Positions 25,480 to 35,163 of a stretch of DNA of 64,000 bases are shown piece by piece; within the stretch, counting starts at the first letter, position 1, and each line of letters starts with the position of its first letter. The DNA is from Micropterus salmoides (lineage: Eukaryota; Chordata; Actinopteri; Centrarchiformes; Centrarchidae). The stretch is taken from positions 8,557,728-8,621,727 of the forward strand of contig NW_024040928.1 in the NCBI RefSeq assembly GCF_014851395.1, written 5' to 3'. A program made the translations under genes and the position numbers. The notes below the pieces were generated by a model that was not told where the DNA came from, searched no databases, and saw nothing but the letters and a program-made list of their open reading frames with translations.

Positions 25480-25745
25480 GTCGTGGTGCAATATTAAATC
25501 TTCTCATTTGATTTGGACTGTAATTATGTCGTAAAAACAAACTGGCTGTGAAGCCGTGGCCCGCCAGTGTGATCTACTTTCATCAAGTGCAGACTGGCTT
25601 AATTATAGAGTGCACCATACACCCATCTTTCACTGGGCAGCTTTTCCTGTTGCTTCTTTAAGCCATCACATTCTTTTATTGTGCGTTAATCACAAGGCAA
25701 TTGGGCCGTTTGCAATGGCTGGGGTTAGATTTTAACACTGGTCTG
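25480..25745. promoter_or_regulatory. Candidate conserved non-coding element
   Basis: Complex, repeat-free sequence with homeodomain and related cores: GGCTTAATTATAG (about 25.59 kb), GCGTTAATCAC (about 25.68 kb), AAGGCAATTGGG and a TTTGCAATGG octamer variant. It sits between pyrimidine-rich DNA and AT-rich desert. Assignment is by composition and motifs only. Confidence 0.3.
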
Positions 25746-26540
25746 TACACATCCTGCGTATTCTGGAGGAAAAAAAAAGTCAAGAGTTAAGCGGTTGTAC
25801 ATGGTAATGGAATCTGATGCCTCCTCTCTTTCTGTGGTGCACTTAATGATATGGTTTTCATACCACAAAGGTATTCAAATGTGAGGAATATCTGCTGAGA
25901 ATAAAGGATTTACAGTTCTTTGTGCACTTCAAATTGAGTGTGTGAGGTTAGAAAGACAAATAAGTAAATTTGACAATGAATGACCAAATCTCATCAAAAG
26001 AAATCACACTGATGTGAACGACTGTAAATAAAACTTGGATCTTTTCCCCATGGGATTTTATTTCTGTTTCATCATCTTAAGAGGGATACATAAAACACTT
26101 GAAGAAATAACACTTGAGTGTGAAGATCTATGAATTTTACAAGCAAATTATTTTCTCATATGGACGCTGGTTTTTATCTGGTTTTACAGCCAGACATCTG
26201 AAATACATGTTTGTTTAGGCCTATATTCGCCACATGGCTAAGTCAAACCATATTCCACCTTCACATCAACTTGCGCAGCAGGACGCCAGATGCCAAATTG
26301 TAACATATGGCAATATGTATATTAATTTTTTTGCTGTGGTTCAAGCAATATGTTTTGGAGCACTGCTTCAAATCACTCACTAACGATTAAATGATTTGTA
26401 CTGTGTATTGTATGTAATATCTCAAACTGATCTGCTGTTTATATGATTCTGGTAAAATTGTGTAAGTTTATACTGAAGACAGTTACCAATAAGGACTTAG
26501 AGTTGATCATTAAAATAACAATGATTTACAAAATCCAAAA

Positions 26541-26571
26541 AGCCTGGTTTTATTAGAATTAAAACCAGGCT
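26541..26571. repeat. Perfect 12-bp inverted repeat, 7-nt loop
   Basis: AGCCTGGTTTTA at 26541-26552 pairs exactly with 26560-26571 around TTAGAAT. It directly precedes a GA/GATA-containing block (26.58-26.72 kb). A bacterial-style terminator reading is irrelevant in this genome. Confidence 0.8.
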
Positions 26572-26579
26572 ACCATTAT

Positions 26580-26900
26580 AATCTAGATGTCGTTGCTCAG
26601 TGGCAGCCGATAAGAGGGGGCTGATGTCAGAGATGAGTGTGTGAGGGAGGGATAAAGGATGGAGCTGTCTGGGAACTGACCCCTTTATGTCTTAATAGTT
26701 GAGCTGAAATAGAGGGGAGACTATAAAAGCTGAAGGGTCACCGAGGGAAAACGCCCTCGTTTTTGTCCCTCTCAAATGGCCTTTCATGATGGGTTCATCT
26801 GTGTTGTGACAGGTGTGTGAAGTGGGCACCTTACTAGAGGTAATTGCCGTTTCTCTCCTGTGGGTCATTGTTTGTCCCTATGCCTGAAAAGACCATTAGA
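26580..26900. promoter_or_regulatory. Candidate regulatory block
   Basis: Complex GC-balanced sequence with CCGATAAGAG and GGGATAAAGG (GATA-type cores), CTATAAAAGC (TATA-like, 26721-26730) and GGTAATTGCC (self-complementary homeodomain-like). No open frame. Function is inferred from motifs alone. Confidence 0.2.
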
Positions 26901-28640
26901 AAAAGAGGATTTTTGGTTGTTACCACGGCAGAGTTAGAGATGAAGACCCTATAAGTCTCTTGTTCTCTCAGATATAAACTGAATAAAAATCATGATTATA
27001 AAATGTTCTGAAAACCTGAGCAGATTTATTAACAGTATGGTGTGCTCTACATAAACACAGACAGTAAGCACACTGCTGACACTGCTGCTCTTTAGCTGGA
27101 ACAGACTGCTGTGGCTTCACTGAAGAAACCATTATGGTGCCACTGAGGAGAGTCATAAAGGTGATTAACAGCTGCTTCTAATTAAAGATCAATGGAGAGC
27201 CTTTCTGAGGTGATTTGTTTTATGAATTAGGATGCCCACTGTCCATTAATGACATCAGGCAATGTCACTGTAACAGATTGAGTATTCATTCACCCTTGTT
27301 TGAGGCACAGCTCAAACCAAACTATAGATCATCACTACCCAAGACACTGGGTTTTGTTTGTAAATGCCCCTTTACTCAGTGTGGCGAAAAGCCTTCTCAC
27401 CACGACGTGTGACATATGGCTTTTATTTAATGTATAAATTGCATCAGAAGATGGATAAGTGGCATACGTCTTTCTTATGCTGGAGCTGAGGTAGTTGGAT
27501 TTGAAAATCTGGTATGCAATTCTCGTTACATCGTGATTCTGTAATTTCACCATTACAGATCAGCAATGTATCACAGGGGTAAGAGCATGAAAGAACTAAG
27601 TTTAAGTTGATTTCATATGACCATTGTTTGAAACACCTACTGTATGTAAGTTAATGCACTTCCAAGTTACAGGTTCTGAGTTACATACAATTGAACTGTA
27701 GACCTCAGTGGAGATATTGTCATAACAGAAAAAACACAGGTATAATTATATTAATTTTCTGCTATTGTGTGCCAGAATGCACAATACCAGAGCACTGGAG
27801 CTGGCACTCTAATGGAATGCAGTACACTTGTTTCATCAGTCAATCTGCTATTTTGAAATTAGGCAACATACTGCATGGCAATCAGTGGTGGAAAATGGAA
27901 ATGGGGGGAACGCACTGATACACGGTTCTGGGAGTAAAAGTTGGGAGGAATGGCATTCCTGCTCAGATTTTTAATAAATATAGCTGTTTTACACTGTTTC
28001 TAAAGCATGTTCATGAAACAAATATAATTTGTGCTTGAATGCACCACAAATCCAGCACGGTCCATACTGCCAATGGGAAGGCATGACATTTCAGGGTCTC
28101 TGGAACCAGTCCTGAAAGTAGTGTTTCTGTGTCAGTGTTGTCATCACTACAGGTGTGCTAGAAGCTGCAGTCATATTGACAGGTCACCTGCATTTGAGAC
28201 AATAAAATCCAAACGGACAAAGTAAACCCACTATCGAAGTGCACTATTTTCTCTCTAATTATGGTGTTACATTGCGAACAACAAATCTGTGATGAAATTA
28301 TATTCTGTGAGCTGAATAAGCAGTGTCAAGTTTGTCAAAAAAAAGTACTGAAGCGCAACCTTGTTTGATCACCTACAAAGTGAGCTGTTCAGCCCCATTA
28401 TAGTGAAGGTCAGGTGCAGTTAGGGTCAGCCAGTGCCACCAAGATAGCTACAGTAGCCAGTAGTTCAGAAAATGTCTTATTTGACATTAATGCAATGTTA
28501 TAGATTTCAGACACTATCCTGCCATGACCTAGGGCAAGCAAATCAGGTTTGCTGCTACTTGTATGTAGTGTGGTTATACTGTCAGTTGGACCAATATTCA
28601 CTTGTCGTGATGTACTGAATTTAAAAATCACACAAAAACA
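26901..28640. other. Non-coding segment beside the minus-strand gene relic
   Basis: No intact gene. The open frame at 28631-28410 (minus, 73 codons) lies downstream of the relic's poly(A) signal and has no recognisable domain, so it is not called. No repeat family was recognised. Confidence 0.5.
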
Positions 28641-28649
28641 CTAAAACTA

Positions 28650-29691
28650 GAACAAAGAGTTTAGGATATTTATTGAATTAGAATAAGGTCTGCAGGGATT
28701 CACTCAGTATCCATCCTGAAAGACAACAAAATCAAGTTAATCTCAAGCTTTGACAATATTCAAGTTGCTGCCAAGTAACAGACCGTACCTTGCTCTGGCC
28801 ATATCCATGTGCAGATGCCCTGCTGTTGTTGAAACCATCCTGGCTGGAAGTAAGACCCTTGTACACCAGCTTCTCCGTAGAGCTGGTTTTGTTGAAACAT
28901 TGCACCACTCTGACCATAGCTGGTGCCGTCAATACGTTGCTGTCCAGGTTGGCTGGGCTGTTTGACAAGCTAAGGGGCTTCAAAAATCAGTAGGGAGGGA
29001 CAAAACATTCTGAGTCCTGGCGTTGTCAGGAAAGGAATCACTTAAGTAGTATGTCTTGCTACTGGTCCCTTCCTTGCTCCAAGCTAATAACAGCATGAGA
29101 TACTGTGCCAGGAGGATACTGGCCAGTAAGGAACATGTAGTCAAAAGGATAGTCAACCCAACTTCTGTCTAGGGTTAATGGCTGAAGATTGCTGGTAAAA
29201 TCCTGTCCAACAACTTTGACATCAGGAGGTGACCCTGTATCATTTGATGTTGCCTTGCTCATAGGTCTTTTCTACATGGAACAATTCACCTGCCTCGAAC
29301 TGTGGAAGGAGAAGGTCAGATATACTCATTGTGCTAGGGCCAAGTGGTTCAGGGGGTTTACTTGCAACCACTTGGCGAGTACTAGGTCTCCTAGGTTTCC
29401 TCACCAGAAGGAGTACTGGGAGGACCAGCTGCCCAGGTGGTGCCTAGGAGCAGAAGTTACAGGATTTTAAGTATCAATGAATTACTATTCAAAAGCAAGG
29501 TCTCTTCACGAAATGCAAGTCTAGTTTTGATTATCATTAATGTTCGATTGCCTGGCAGTGGCTTTAAGTTTTCTCCAGAGAGAGACATAGGTTAAACACA
29601 AAGCACAAATGGGGCATTTGTTGTCTTCCATACAGACACGATGAGACACCAACACCAACCAGCAACAAACTTACACTGAAGGCCTTATATA
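28650..29691 (-). pseudogene. Gene-like relic with introns, Gln/Gly/Tyr/Pro-rich protein of unknown identity
   Basis: Read on the minus strand, the segment has a complete gene skeleton: TATATAAGG at 29691-29683; an acceptor CTCCTAG before a 39-bp exon 29443-29405 (APPGQLVLPVLLL); a 105-bp intron 29404-29300 (GTGAGG...TTCCACAG); a large exon 29299-28789; a 73-bp intron 28788-28716 (GTACGG...TTTCAG); and a last exon from 28715 ending in GAT GGA TAC TGA with AATAAA at 28674-28669. The large exon holds protein-like stretches such as QPLTLDRSWVDYPFDYMF, TGQYPPGTVSHAVISLEQG, KTYYLSDSFPDNARTQNV and GTSYGQSGAMFQQNQLYG. They fall in different frames, so at least three frameshifts and in-frame stops (near 29245, 29050, 28975, 28815) break it. 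Retained introns argue for an unprocessed duplicate rather than a retrocopy. I do not recognise the parent. A secreted, matrix or egg-envelope type protein is only a guess from composition. Confidence 0.5.
29683..29691 (-). promoter_or_regulatory. TATA box of the minus-strand relic
   Basis: TATATAAGG on the minus strand. Transcription would begin about 25-30 bp downstream (near 29655), shortly before the first ATG at 29631-29629. The spacing fits a core promoter and supports a gene-like origin for the sequence below it. Confidence 0.4.
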
Positions 29692-29784
29692 CACTCCCTA
29701 CTGCAGGTAATTAAGTGGACAAAACTACTTAGGTGGGACAACAATCATTTAGAATAATATTAATATTTCTAATAATATAATATT

Positions 29785-30664
29785 TACCATAGAAATCAAT
29801 AACGCATACACTCAAAATAATCACATAAATCAGCATTGTTGATGTCTTTAGTCCCCCCACCCTCAGCATCATGGTTTGCTCCTGCAGATATTAAGCAGGT
29901 GCTTGGGCCTATCACACACCTTTGCCTCCGCCCCCTGCTGAAGAGACAACCAGTAGATTGGACAGCTTGCTTTTGGCTTTAGCTACAGCCTACCGGACGT
30001 TAACTCCAACTGTCGTTCATTATGAAAAGATGAATGAACGTTTGTTTACTTGCTAACGTGTGGTAGTCGATTAACGTAATCATTGACGTCCCAATGGCTG
30101 CCATCAGGTTAATTAACGTTTGCTGCAAACAGGTTACAGGTTTATTGTTCATGTAACGTTCATGTAAGTTATTTAGTTAACGTTACTAGTTTGAGTGTCT
30201 GGGGGGTGTGTTGACTTACAGTTGTTTATAAGCTGTGATTAGTTGTAGATGCAAAACAGGTCAGTTACAGATTTCGTTATTGATGAGTATTGAACATAGC
30301 AGGTGATTAAACTCATTCCAAACACAAGAGACTTGATTTGGACTCTAGCTCACACTTGTAAGCATCTCTACTACAGCTACTTCGCAGAGCAGTCAAAACA
30401 TCACAAAGAGCTGACCACCCTGAAACACCAGACAGCCATCACGTTGACTGAGCAGCTCTAGTGCTACTACCTCTGTTTGTAAACATTTACAAAAGTTGCA
30501 AGTGACCTGCCCTGACCAATCAGAACATAATGAGTTAATGATACACAGCTGCTAGCATCTTCCTGTTGAAGATGGATCCCCCATGCTGAAACTTCACCAG
30601 TGAGGGCATCAAAGTTGTTCTCAGTTTTTGCAAATGTTAATTATTTTGACACATTTCTATGGTA
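29785..30664. mobile_element. Possible non-autonomous element bounded by a 12-bp inverted repeat
   Basis: TACCATAGAAAT (29785-29796) is matched by its exact complement ATTTCTATGGTA (30653-30664), about 880 bp apart. The interior has CCCCCCACCCTCAGCATCAT, repeated AACGTTA-type words and no long frame. I found no clear target duplication, so the call is weak. Two chance 12-mers this close are unlikely but possible. Confidence 0.25.
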
Positions 30665-31555
30665 GACAGTTTTGTACCTAGTACAGAATGTTTTCAGCAT
30701 AACTAAATTCTCAGTTTGTGTTTTTGTTCTGGTGATCTTTGTTTCTCTTTTCCAGACAGCAATCTCATTTAACATGCCTAAGCAAGATCCAAACATAACT
30801 TTTTTCTTCCGAGCAGTTGATTTACTTTGTCAAATAGTGTGACAATGCAGTTGTTGGGGTAGATCTTTTTGCTACTGCTTTCATTTAATTGTTTAGCAGT
30901 TCTTCCAATTTTAGTTTGAAGAAATCATGCCAAAATTCTGACAAAACATGGAAAGATAATGTGCTGGCATAGCCAAGCTGCCAAGAGGGTTCCTACTTCC
31001 CTAGAAGAGTAAACATTTGATCTTGGAAACAGTTTAACAACAAACATGTTCATTTGTGCAAACCCACATTACAGCAGGCTTTTTTTTGGTCACATAATCA
31101 TATAAAGGGAACCTTGACCCGTCCCGTGACCTGAAGAATCTTAAACTGCATATGAGAACTATATGGGAAATCTAAATGCATTTGATAGTGGCACATCCCA
31201 TCATTAAGATCTTACTCCTCTATACCCAGCTTGAGACTGTGCCAAATGTGCCGTGGTTCTGCATTGTGACAATTTCCGGCACTTCAGATGTGTATTTCCT
31301 GACTTTCTAATCAGAATGCTATTTTGTATCTCAAAAGGGGCTCCTTTCAGCCCAACATTAACAGCCCTCGTCTGTGATAATGTGGATGCTTCGGGCCATA
31401 GGCCACCAGCTGCATCCACTTGTCAGTCTTTGGTACAGATGCCCTGTCTGTCTGCGGTGGCGAATGAAACTCATGGACTAAATTGGCACTTATTGTGCAG
31501 AATGATTTTATGTACGCATTTCAATGTGCCTCATCCAATTCCTTAACATGGTTTA
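30665..31555. other. Non-coding desert segment
   Basis: No repeat family or coding signal recognised. The open frame at 31253-31546 has no domain and reads as ordinary sequence. Confidence 0.5.
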
Positions 31556-31860
31556 ATTATATCTGCTGACAGCCATCTCAAATATTAAAATGATTTAAAT
31601 GAAAAGCTCCTGTCCCTCTTGTAATTTGTCTTTGAGCGGCCAGTGGAGACCAAATGGAAAAGCTATAGATCTTTGTATCAAACCCGAATACTCTCAGGCA
31701 ATTTATCCAAATCTGCTGGATTTTCGGTGCATCATAGTGGTTTCTCATACAAATCAAATGAAGAGAGCTCAATTATGATGGATCAATAATTCAGCATTCT
31801 CAATTATGCTTTAATTGTAAGAAGCAATATCATCCAATCTTATTGTGTGGATAGGTGTTG
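31556..31860. promoter_or_regulatory. Candidate conserved non-coding element with a homeodomain-site cluster
   Basis: Repeat-free complex sequence with four TAAT-type sites in under 50 bp: CAATTATG at 31770, CAATAATT at 31784, CAATTATGC at 31801 and TTTAATTG at 31810. CGGTGCATCATAG and GGCAATTTATCC lie upstream of them. The dense spacing is like that of developmental enhancers. Confidence 0.35.
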
Positions 31861-32034
31861 TTGCTTTGCAGAGCTTTAGCTGATTGTTTATATGAGATTA
31901 GAGCCGTGTATCTAGGAAAAGATCAGGCAATGTCACAGAGCCATGGATAGCCAGGAAGAGACGCATGCATAGACACACTCCTGCACACACTCAGATACAC
32001 TCCTGAATACACATACACTCTTAATGACACAAAC

Positions 32035-32300
32035 ACATAACATAAAGCCAAATGCTGCCACTAAAATTTGCATGGTGCTCAGTAATGCATTAGTGAACAT
32101 CACTTGGCAATCTGTTCATAGGGGCTTAATTGGATTTTAATACCGCCTCTGATCTTGTTTTCTAATTAACGGCGGTGGCTGGCAACCAAGCAGAACCATG
32201 CACCCAGCAACACCTTTGATCCCGGCCATATGGAGTTCCTCCAAGCACGCCGGGGATGTAAAAATCCCTCACCTAGACGTGGGCGAACAACAGGCCCCCG
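32035..32300. promoter_or_regulatory. Candidate conserved non-coding element with an octamer
   Basis: An exact octamer ATTTGCAT lies at 32066-32073, followed by GTAATGCATTAGTG, GGGGCTTAATTGG, TTTTAATACC and TCTAATTAACGG. The right half becomes GC-richer (CCCGGCCATATGGAGTTCC). No open frame or repeat is present. This is motif-based inference only. Confidence 0.35.
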
Positions 32301-33142
32301 AATCAAAATGGATGGGGTGAGGAGAATGAAGGAGGGTGGAGAATGGGGGTGTTAAAGGAGGGGAGGCACAAGGTGGGGGTGGGCAGTGGCATGTGTCATC
32401 CACACACCCCGGCGGCATTGTTATTGATTAATTTCTCTCACGATCAGTTGTGATCAGATACATAAAACATGAGAGGGGGGGCCTGAATGCCTGTACACCT
32501 CATCATCTTTGCTGCCTTTCGACACCACTTCCTTGCTATGTGGAAATGTCAATAGCTTTTCTAATCTGTTTACTTCTCCCCTTGTGGCCACTGTGTTATG
32601 CTTTTGATGAAGGGCTGCCAAAAATGTGTCCTTTTCTACCCTTGCTTTTCTTGTTTTGGCAAACAGCGTATGGGTATTAAACTTCACATCTCCATAGTCA
32701 CACTGGCTCTCTTGCTGTTATTTAGTTTTTTTTTAAGAGGATATCACTGAAAGACCCAGTGCAGTTTCTTAAATTCCGATTATTTAATAGATATTACGAC
32801 TGCTTTGGGACTGATTTCTGTATACTCAGCCAGTTTTTAGAGGCTTGACTTGGCATCAGCATATTGACCAAGCCACCCTGCAGCCTCAGCGCCACTGGTT
32901 TTATGTTAGGCAACACATCATAAGTGGAAGCATCTAATTAGTCAATCTTCACGTTATGATGAATGCTAGAGGGAGTCTTTCTCGAAAAATTACAATATTG
33001 ACCGTGTTCAAATGTCAGATCAAATTAAATATATTTTAAGCTTTAAGCTTCCTCATACTGTAGACATGCATCTATCTCATCTGCATGAATCAGTCAGATG
33101 GGCTTGTGTAAAAAGGAAAGCATAGATCTTATATATTATCTC
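32301..33142. other. Non-coding desert segment
   Basis: G-rich stretch at 32.33-32.42 kb, then AT-rich single-copy-looking DNA. No coding signal. Confidence 0.5.
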
Positions 33143-33387
33143 ATTAAATGAATAGTTGGAAAGGAGCTTCTTCTTTTTCTTCCAAGAGTTAGATTGATAG
33201 AAGATTGATATCACTTATGTCACTTCGTTCTGAAGGTAGCAGGTATGGTGACGACAAGTGAGAAATGGGGAGTTAATTAGTGAGCTTTAGAGGTGCTGGC
33301 AGGCAGATTTTGTTACCTTTGGACAGAGCCAGGCTAGCTATTTCAACCTGTTTCTAGTCTTTAAGCATGAGAGTGATATCAATCTCC

Positions 33388-34203
33388 CAGTGGTGGACAG
33401 AAACTAAGTACATTTACATGTACTGTACTTAAATACAAGTTTGAGGGACCTGTACTTAACTTGAGTTATTTTTTTTTGATACCACTTACTACTTCTACAT
33501 CTCTACAGGAAATTGTACTTTTTACTTCACTACATTTATCTAACAGCTTTAGTAACTACTTTAGCTTTTTACTCACAAAACATATTCAGAGTTTATAAAA
33601 TATGAGTTGTTTTTTTTTATAAATGAAACTATCCAACAGTTTATATAAGTACAGCTGGAACGATTAGTCTGCTGACAAAAAATTAATTAGCAAGTATTTT
33701 GATCATGTAAGTAATTTTTCATGCAAAAACTTTTAATTATTTAAAAATCTTTAAGGTATTGTTAATAATGTTGAGGTTTGGACTGTTGGTTGGATGAAAC
33801 AAGCATTATGAAGGTGTCACTTTGGGCTCTGGGTAATTGTGACAGCATTTCTCACTATTTATTGCATATATCAGAATTTATACAAACAGTGAATTGATTA
33901 ATGGAGAAAATAATCTGCAGATGAATTCATAATGAAAATAATTATTTATTGCAGTCTCATAAAAAGTAGTTCAAAATGAGCTCCACTTCAACAGTAAAAT
34001 CCTCCTTTAACTGAACACATGAGCAATACAATGTCATGATGTAATTGTCAACGGGGGTCATTTTTCTGCATTGAGTACTCTTAAATTTAATACTTCACGT
34101 ACATTTTCTGGATTATACTTACATAATTTAAATTAAGTATTTTTACAGTGTGGTATTAGTATTTTTACTTAAGTTAGGGATATGAATACTCCATCCACCA
34201 CTG
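33388..34203 (+). mobile_element. hAT-like non-autonomous DNA transposon, 816 bp, nested in the MITE
   Basis: The element starts CAGTGGTGGA and ends TCCACCACTG, perfect 10-bp terminal inverted repeats. It is flanked on both sides by the 8-bp direct repeat CAATCTCC (33380-33387 and 34204-34211). An 8-bp duplication and a CAGNGGTGG-type terminus are hallmarks of the hAT superfamily. The subterminal sequence is rich in GTACTTAA/TTAAGTAC words (CTAAGTACATTTACATGTAC, TTTTTACTTAAGTTAGGG). No transposase frame exists. Related copies lie at 34.8-35.16 and 39.76 kb. A further element is inserted inside it at 33652-33958. Confidence 0.9.
33652..33958. mobile_element. Third-level nested repeat (CAACGATTAGTCGA / TTGCAGTC family)
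   Basis: The left end CAGCTGGAACGATTAGTCTG and the right end ATAATTATTTATTGCAGTCT are decayed inverted counterparts. The middle (TTTGGACTGTTGGTTGGATG, AAACAAGCATTATGAAGGTG, GGGCTCTGGGTAATTGTGAC) matches a repeat I recognise as widespread in teleost genomes. It interrupts the GTACTTAA-rich body of the surrounding hAT-like element. The exact ends and target duplication are too diverged to place with certainty. Confidence 0.65.
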
Positions 34204-34379
34204 CAATCTCCTCATTTAACTCTCGGCAAGAAAGTGAAAGAAACGGTTAATTTAAGACCCAGTCGGTTCTTAGGTTTGTTTTTCCGTGTATCACCTCTTG
34301 CACACTTCTTAAGAAAGATACCTTATGCACTCAAGATGGTAGAAATTCCTGACCGTCTAACTCAAGGTAAAAACAGTGT

Positions 34380-34780
34380 ACAGTAGGCTGTATCTGTGGA
34401 GGTTATCCGTCAAGGCAGCTGGACATGCTGTGCAGTCTTGAAGATATTTCACAAGTCATCCCAGAGGCTTTAACAGTTCTACCAACTGGTGGGGGAGATC
34501 AGCATTATTTAAAATGTATAGGTGGTAATAACCTTGACTTCAAGTGAGAGTAATGATATCACCCATGGTGATTTTGTTTAGTTCAGCAAGATGCCATTTC
34601 ACTTCTGTCTGACAGAAAGCAGCTCATTAACTATGCATATCAATTAAAAACCTGATCACATGTAACGAAAATCATAGCTACATCACTTTGATTGACAACC
34701 AGGAGGACGTTGTTACTAAAGGGTGTCAAATTCCCCAGTACTGACGGATACAGCGTTTTGGGTATGTATGTTTACATTAA
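34380..34780. other. Non-coding spacer between transposon copies
   Basis: No coding signal and no recognised repeat. Confidence 0.5.
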
Positions 34781-34799
34781 CACGACATATATGTCAATA

Positions 34800-35163
34800 A
34801 AGTAAAATACATACTTGGAGTAAAAGAATAAAATCACTCATTATGCAAAATGGCCCATTTCAGATAATAATAATTATATATATATAAATATTTTATTGGA
34901 TATTAAATAATAATGCATTCAATAGTCTTATCTCAACCAATAATAATTCATCATAATATTTGTTGATTTATTTGTATTAATCAAAATCTGCAAAATAACT
35001 CATAACTAAAGTCAACAAATAAAGGTAGTGGAGTTAAAATACAAAAAGTACAATATTTCCCTCTGGACTGTGGTGGAGTATAAGTATAATGTAGCAGAAA
35101 ATTGTAATACTCAATAAAGATTACACTACTTGAGTAAATGTTTTTACATATTTTCCACCAGTG
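34800..35163 (-). mobile_element. Second hAT-like copy, opposite orientation, left end decayed
   Basis: The right end TGAGTAAATGTTTTTACATA followed by TTTTCCACCAGTG (ending 35163) is the reverse-complement form of the start of the 33388 element. Internally ACTCATTATGCAAAATGGCC, TACAATATTTCCCTCTGGAC, GGTGGAGTATAAGTATAATG and ACTTGAGTAAATG are all diagnostic of the family. The left terminus cannot be fixed; no target duplication was found. Confidence 0.7.

Larger units (their letters stand above)
33144..34250. mobile_element. MITE-like element (same family as 8.3 and 45.1 kb), split by a nested hAT-like insertion
   Basis: The left part, 33144-33387, carries AATGAATAGTTGG, CCAAGAGTTAGATTGATAGA, TAGTGAGCTTTAGAGGTGCT, TTTTGTTACCTTTGGACAGA and GAGAGTGATATCAATCTCC. 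The right part resumes at 34204 with CAATCTCCTCATTTAACTCT and CGGCAAGAAAGTGAAAGAAA. Removing 33388-34203 and one copy of CAATCTCC restores a continuous right arm, which is the inverted form of the left arm. The right terminus decays after about 34250. Confidence 0.75.

Noticed and set aside
26742..26768. CGAGGG hairpin followed by a T run, resembling a rho-independent terminator
   Set aside because: Vertebrate DNA does not use such terminators and the stem is only 6 bp.
28410..28631. 73-codon minus-strand frame as a further exon of the gene relic
   Set aside because: It lies beyond the relic's stop codon and AATAAA signal and shows no clear acceptor.
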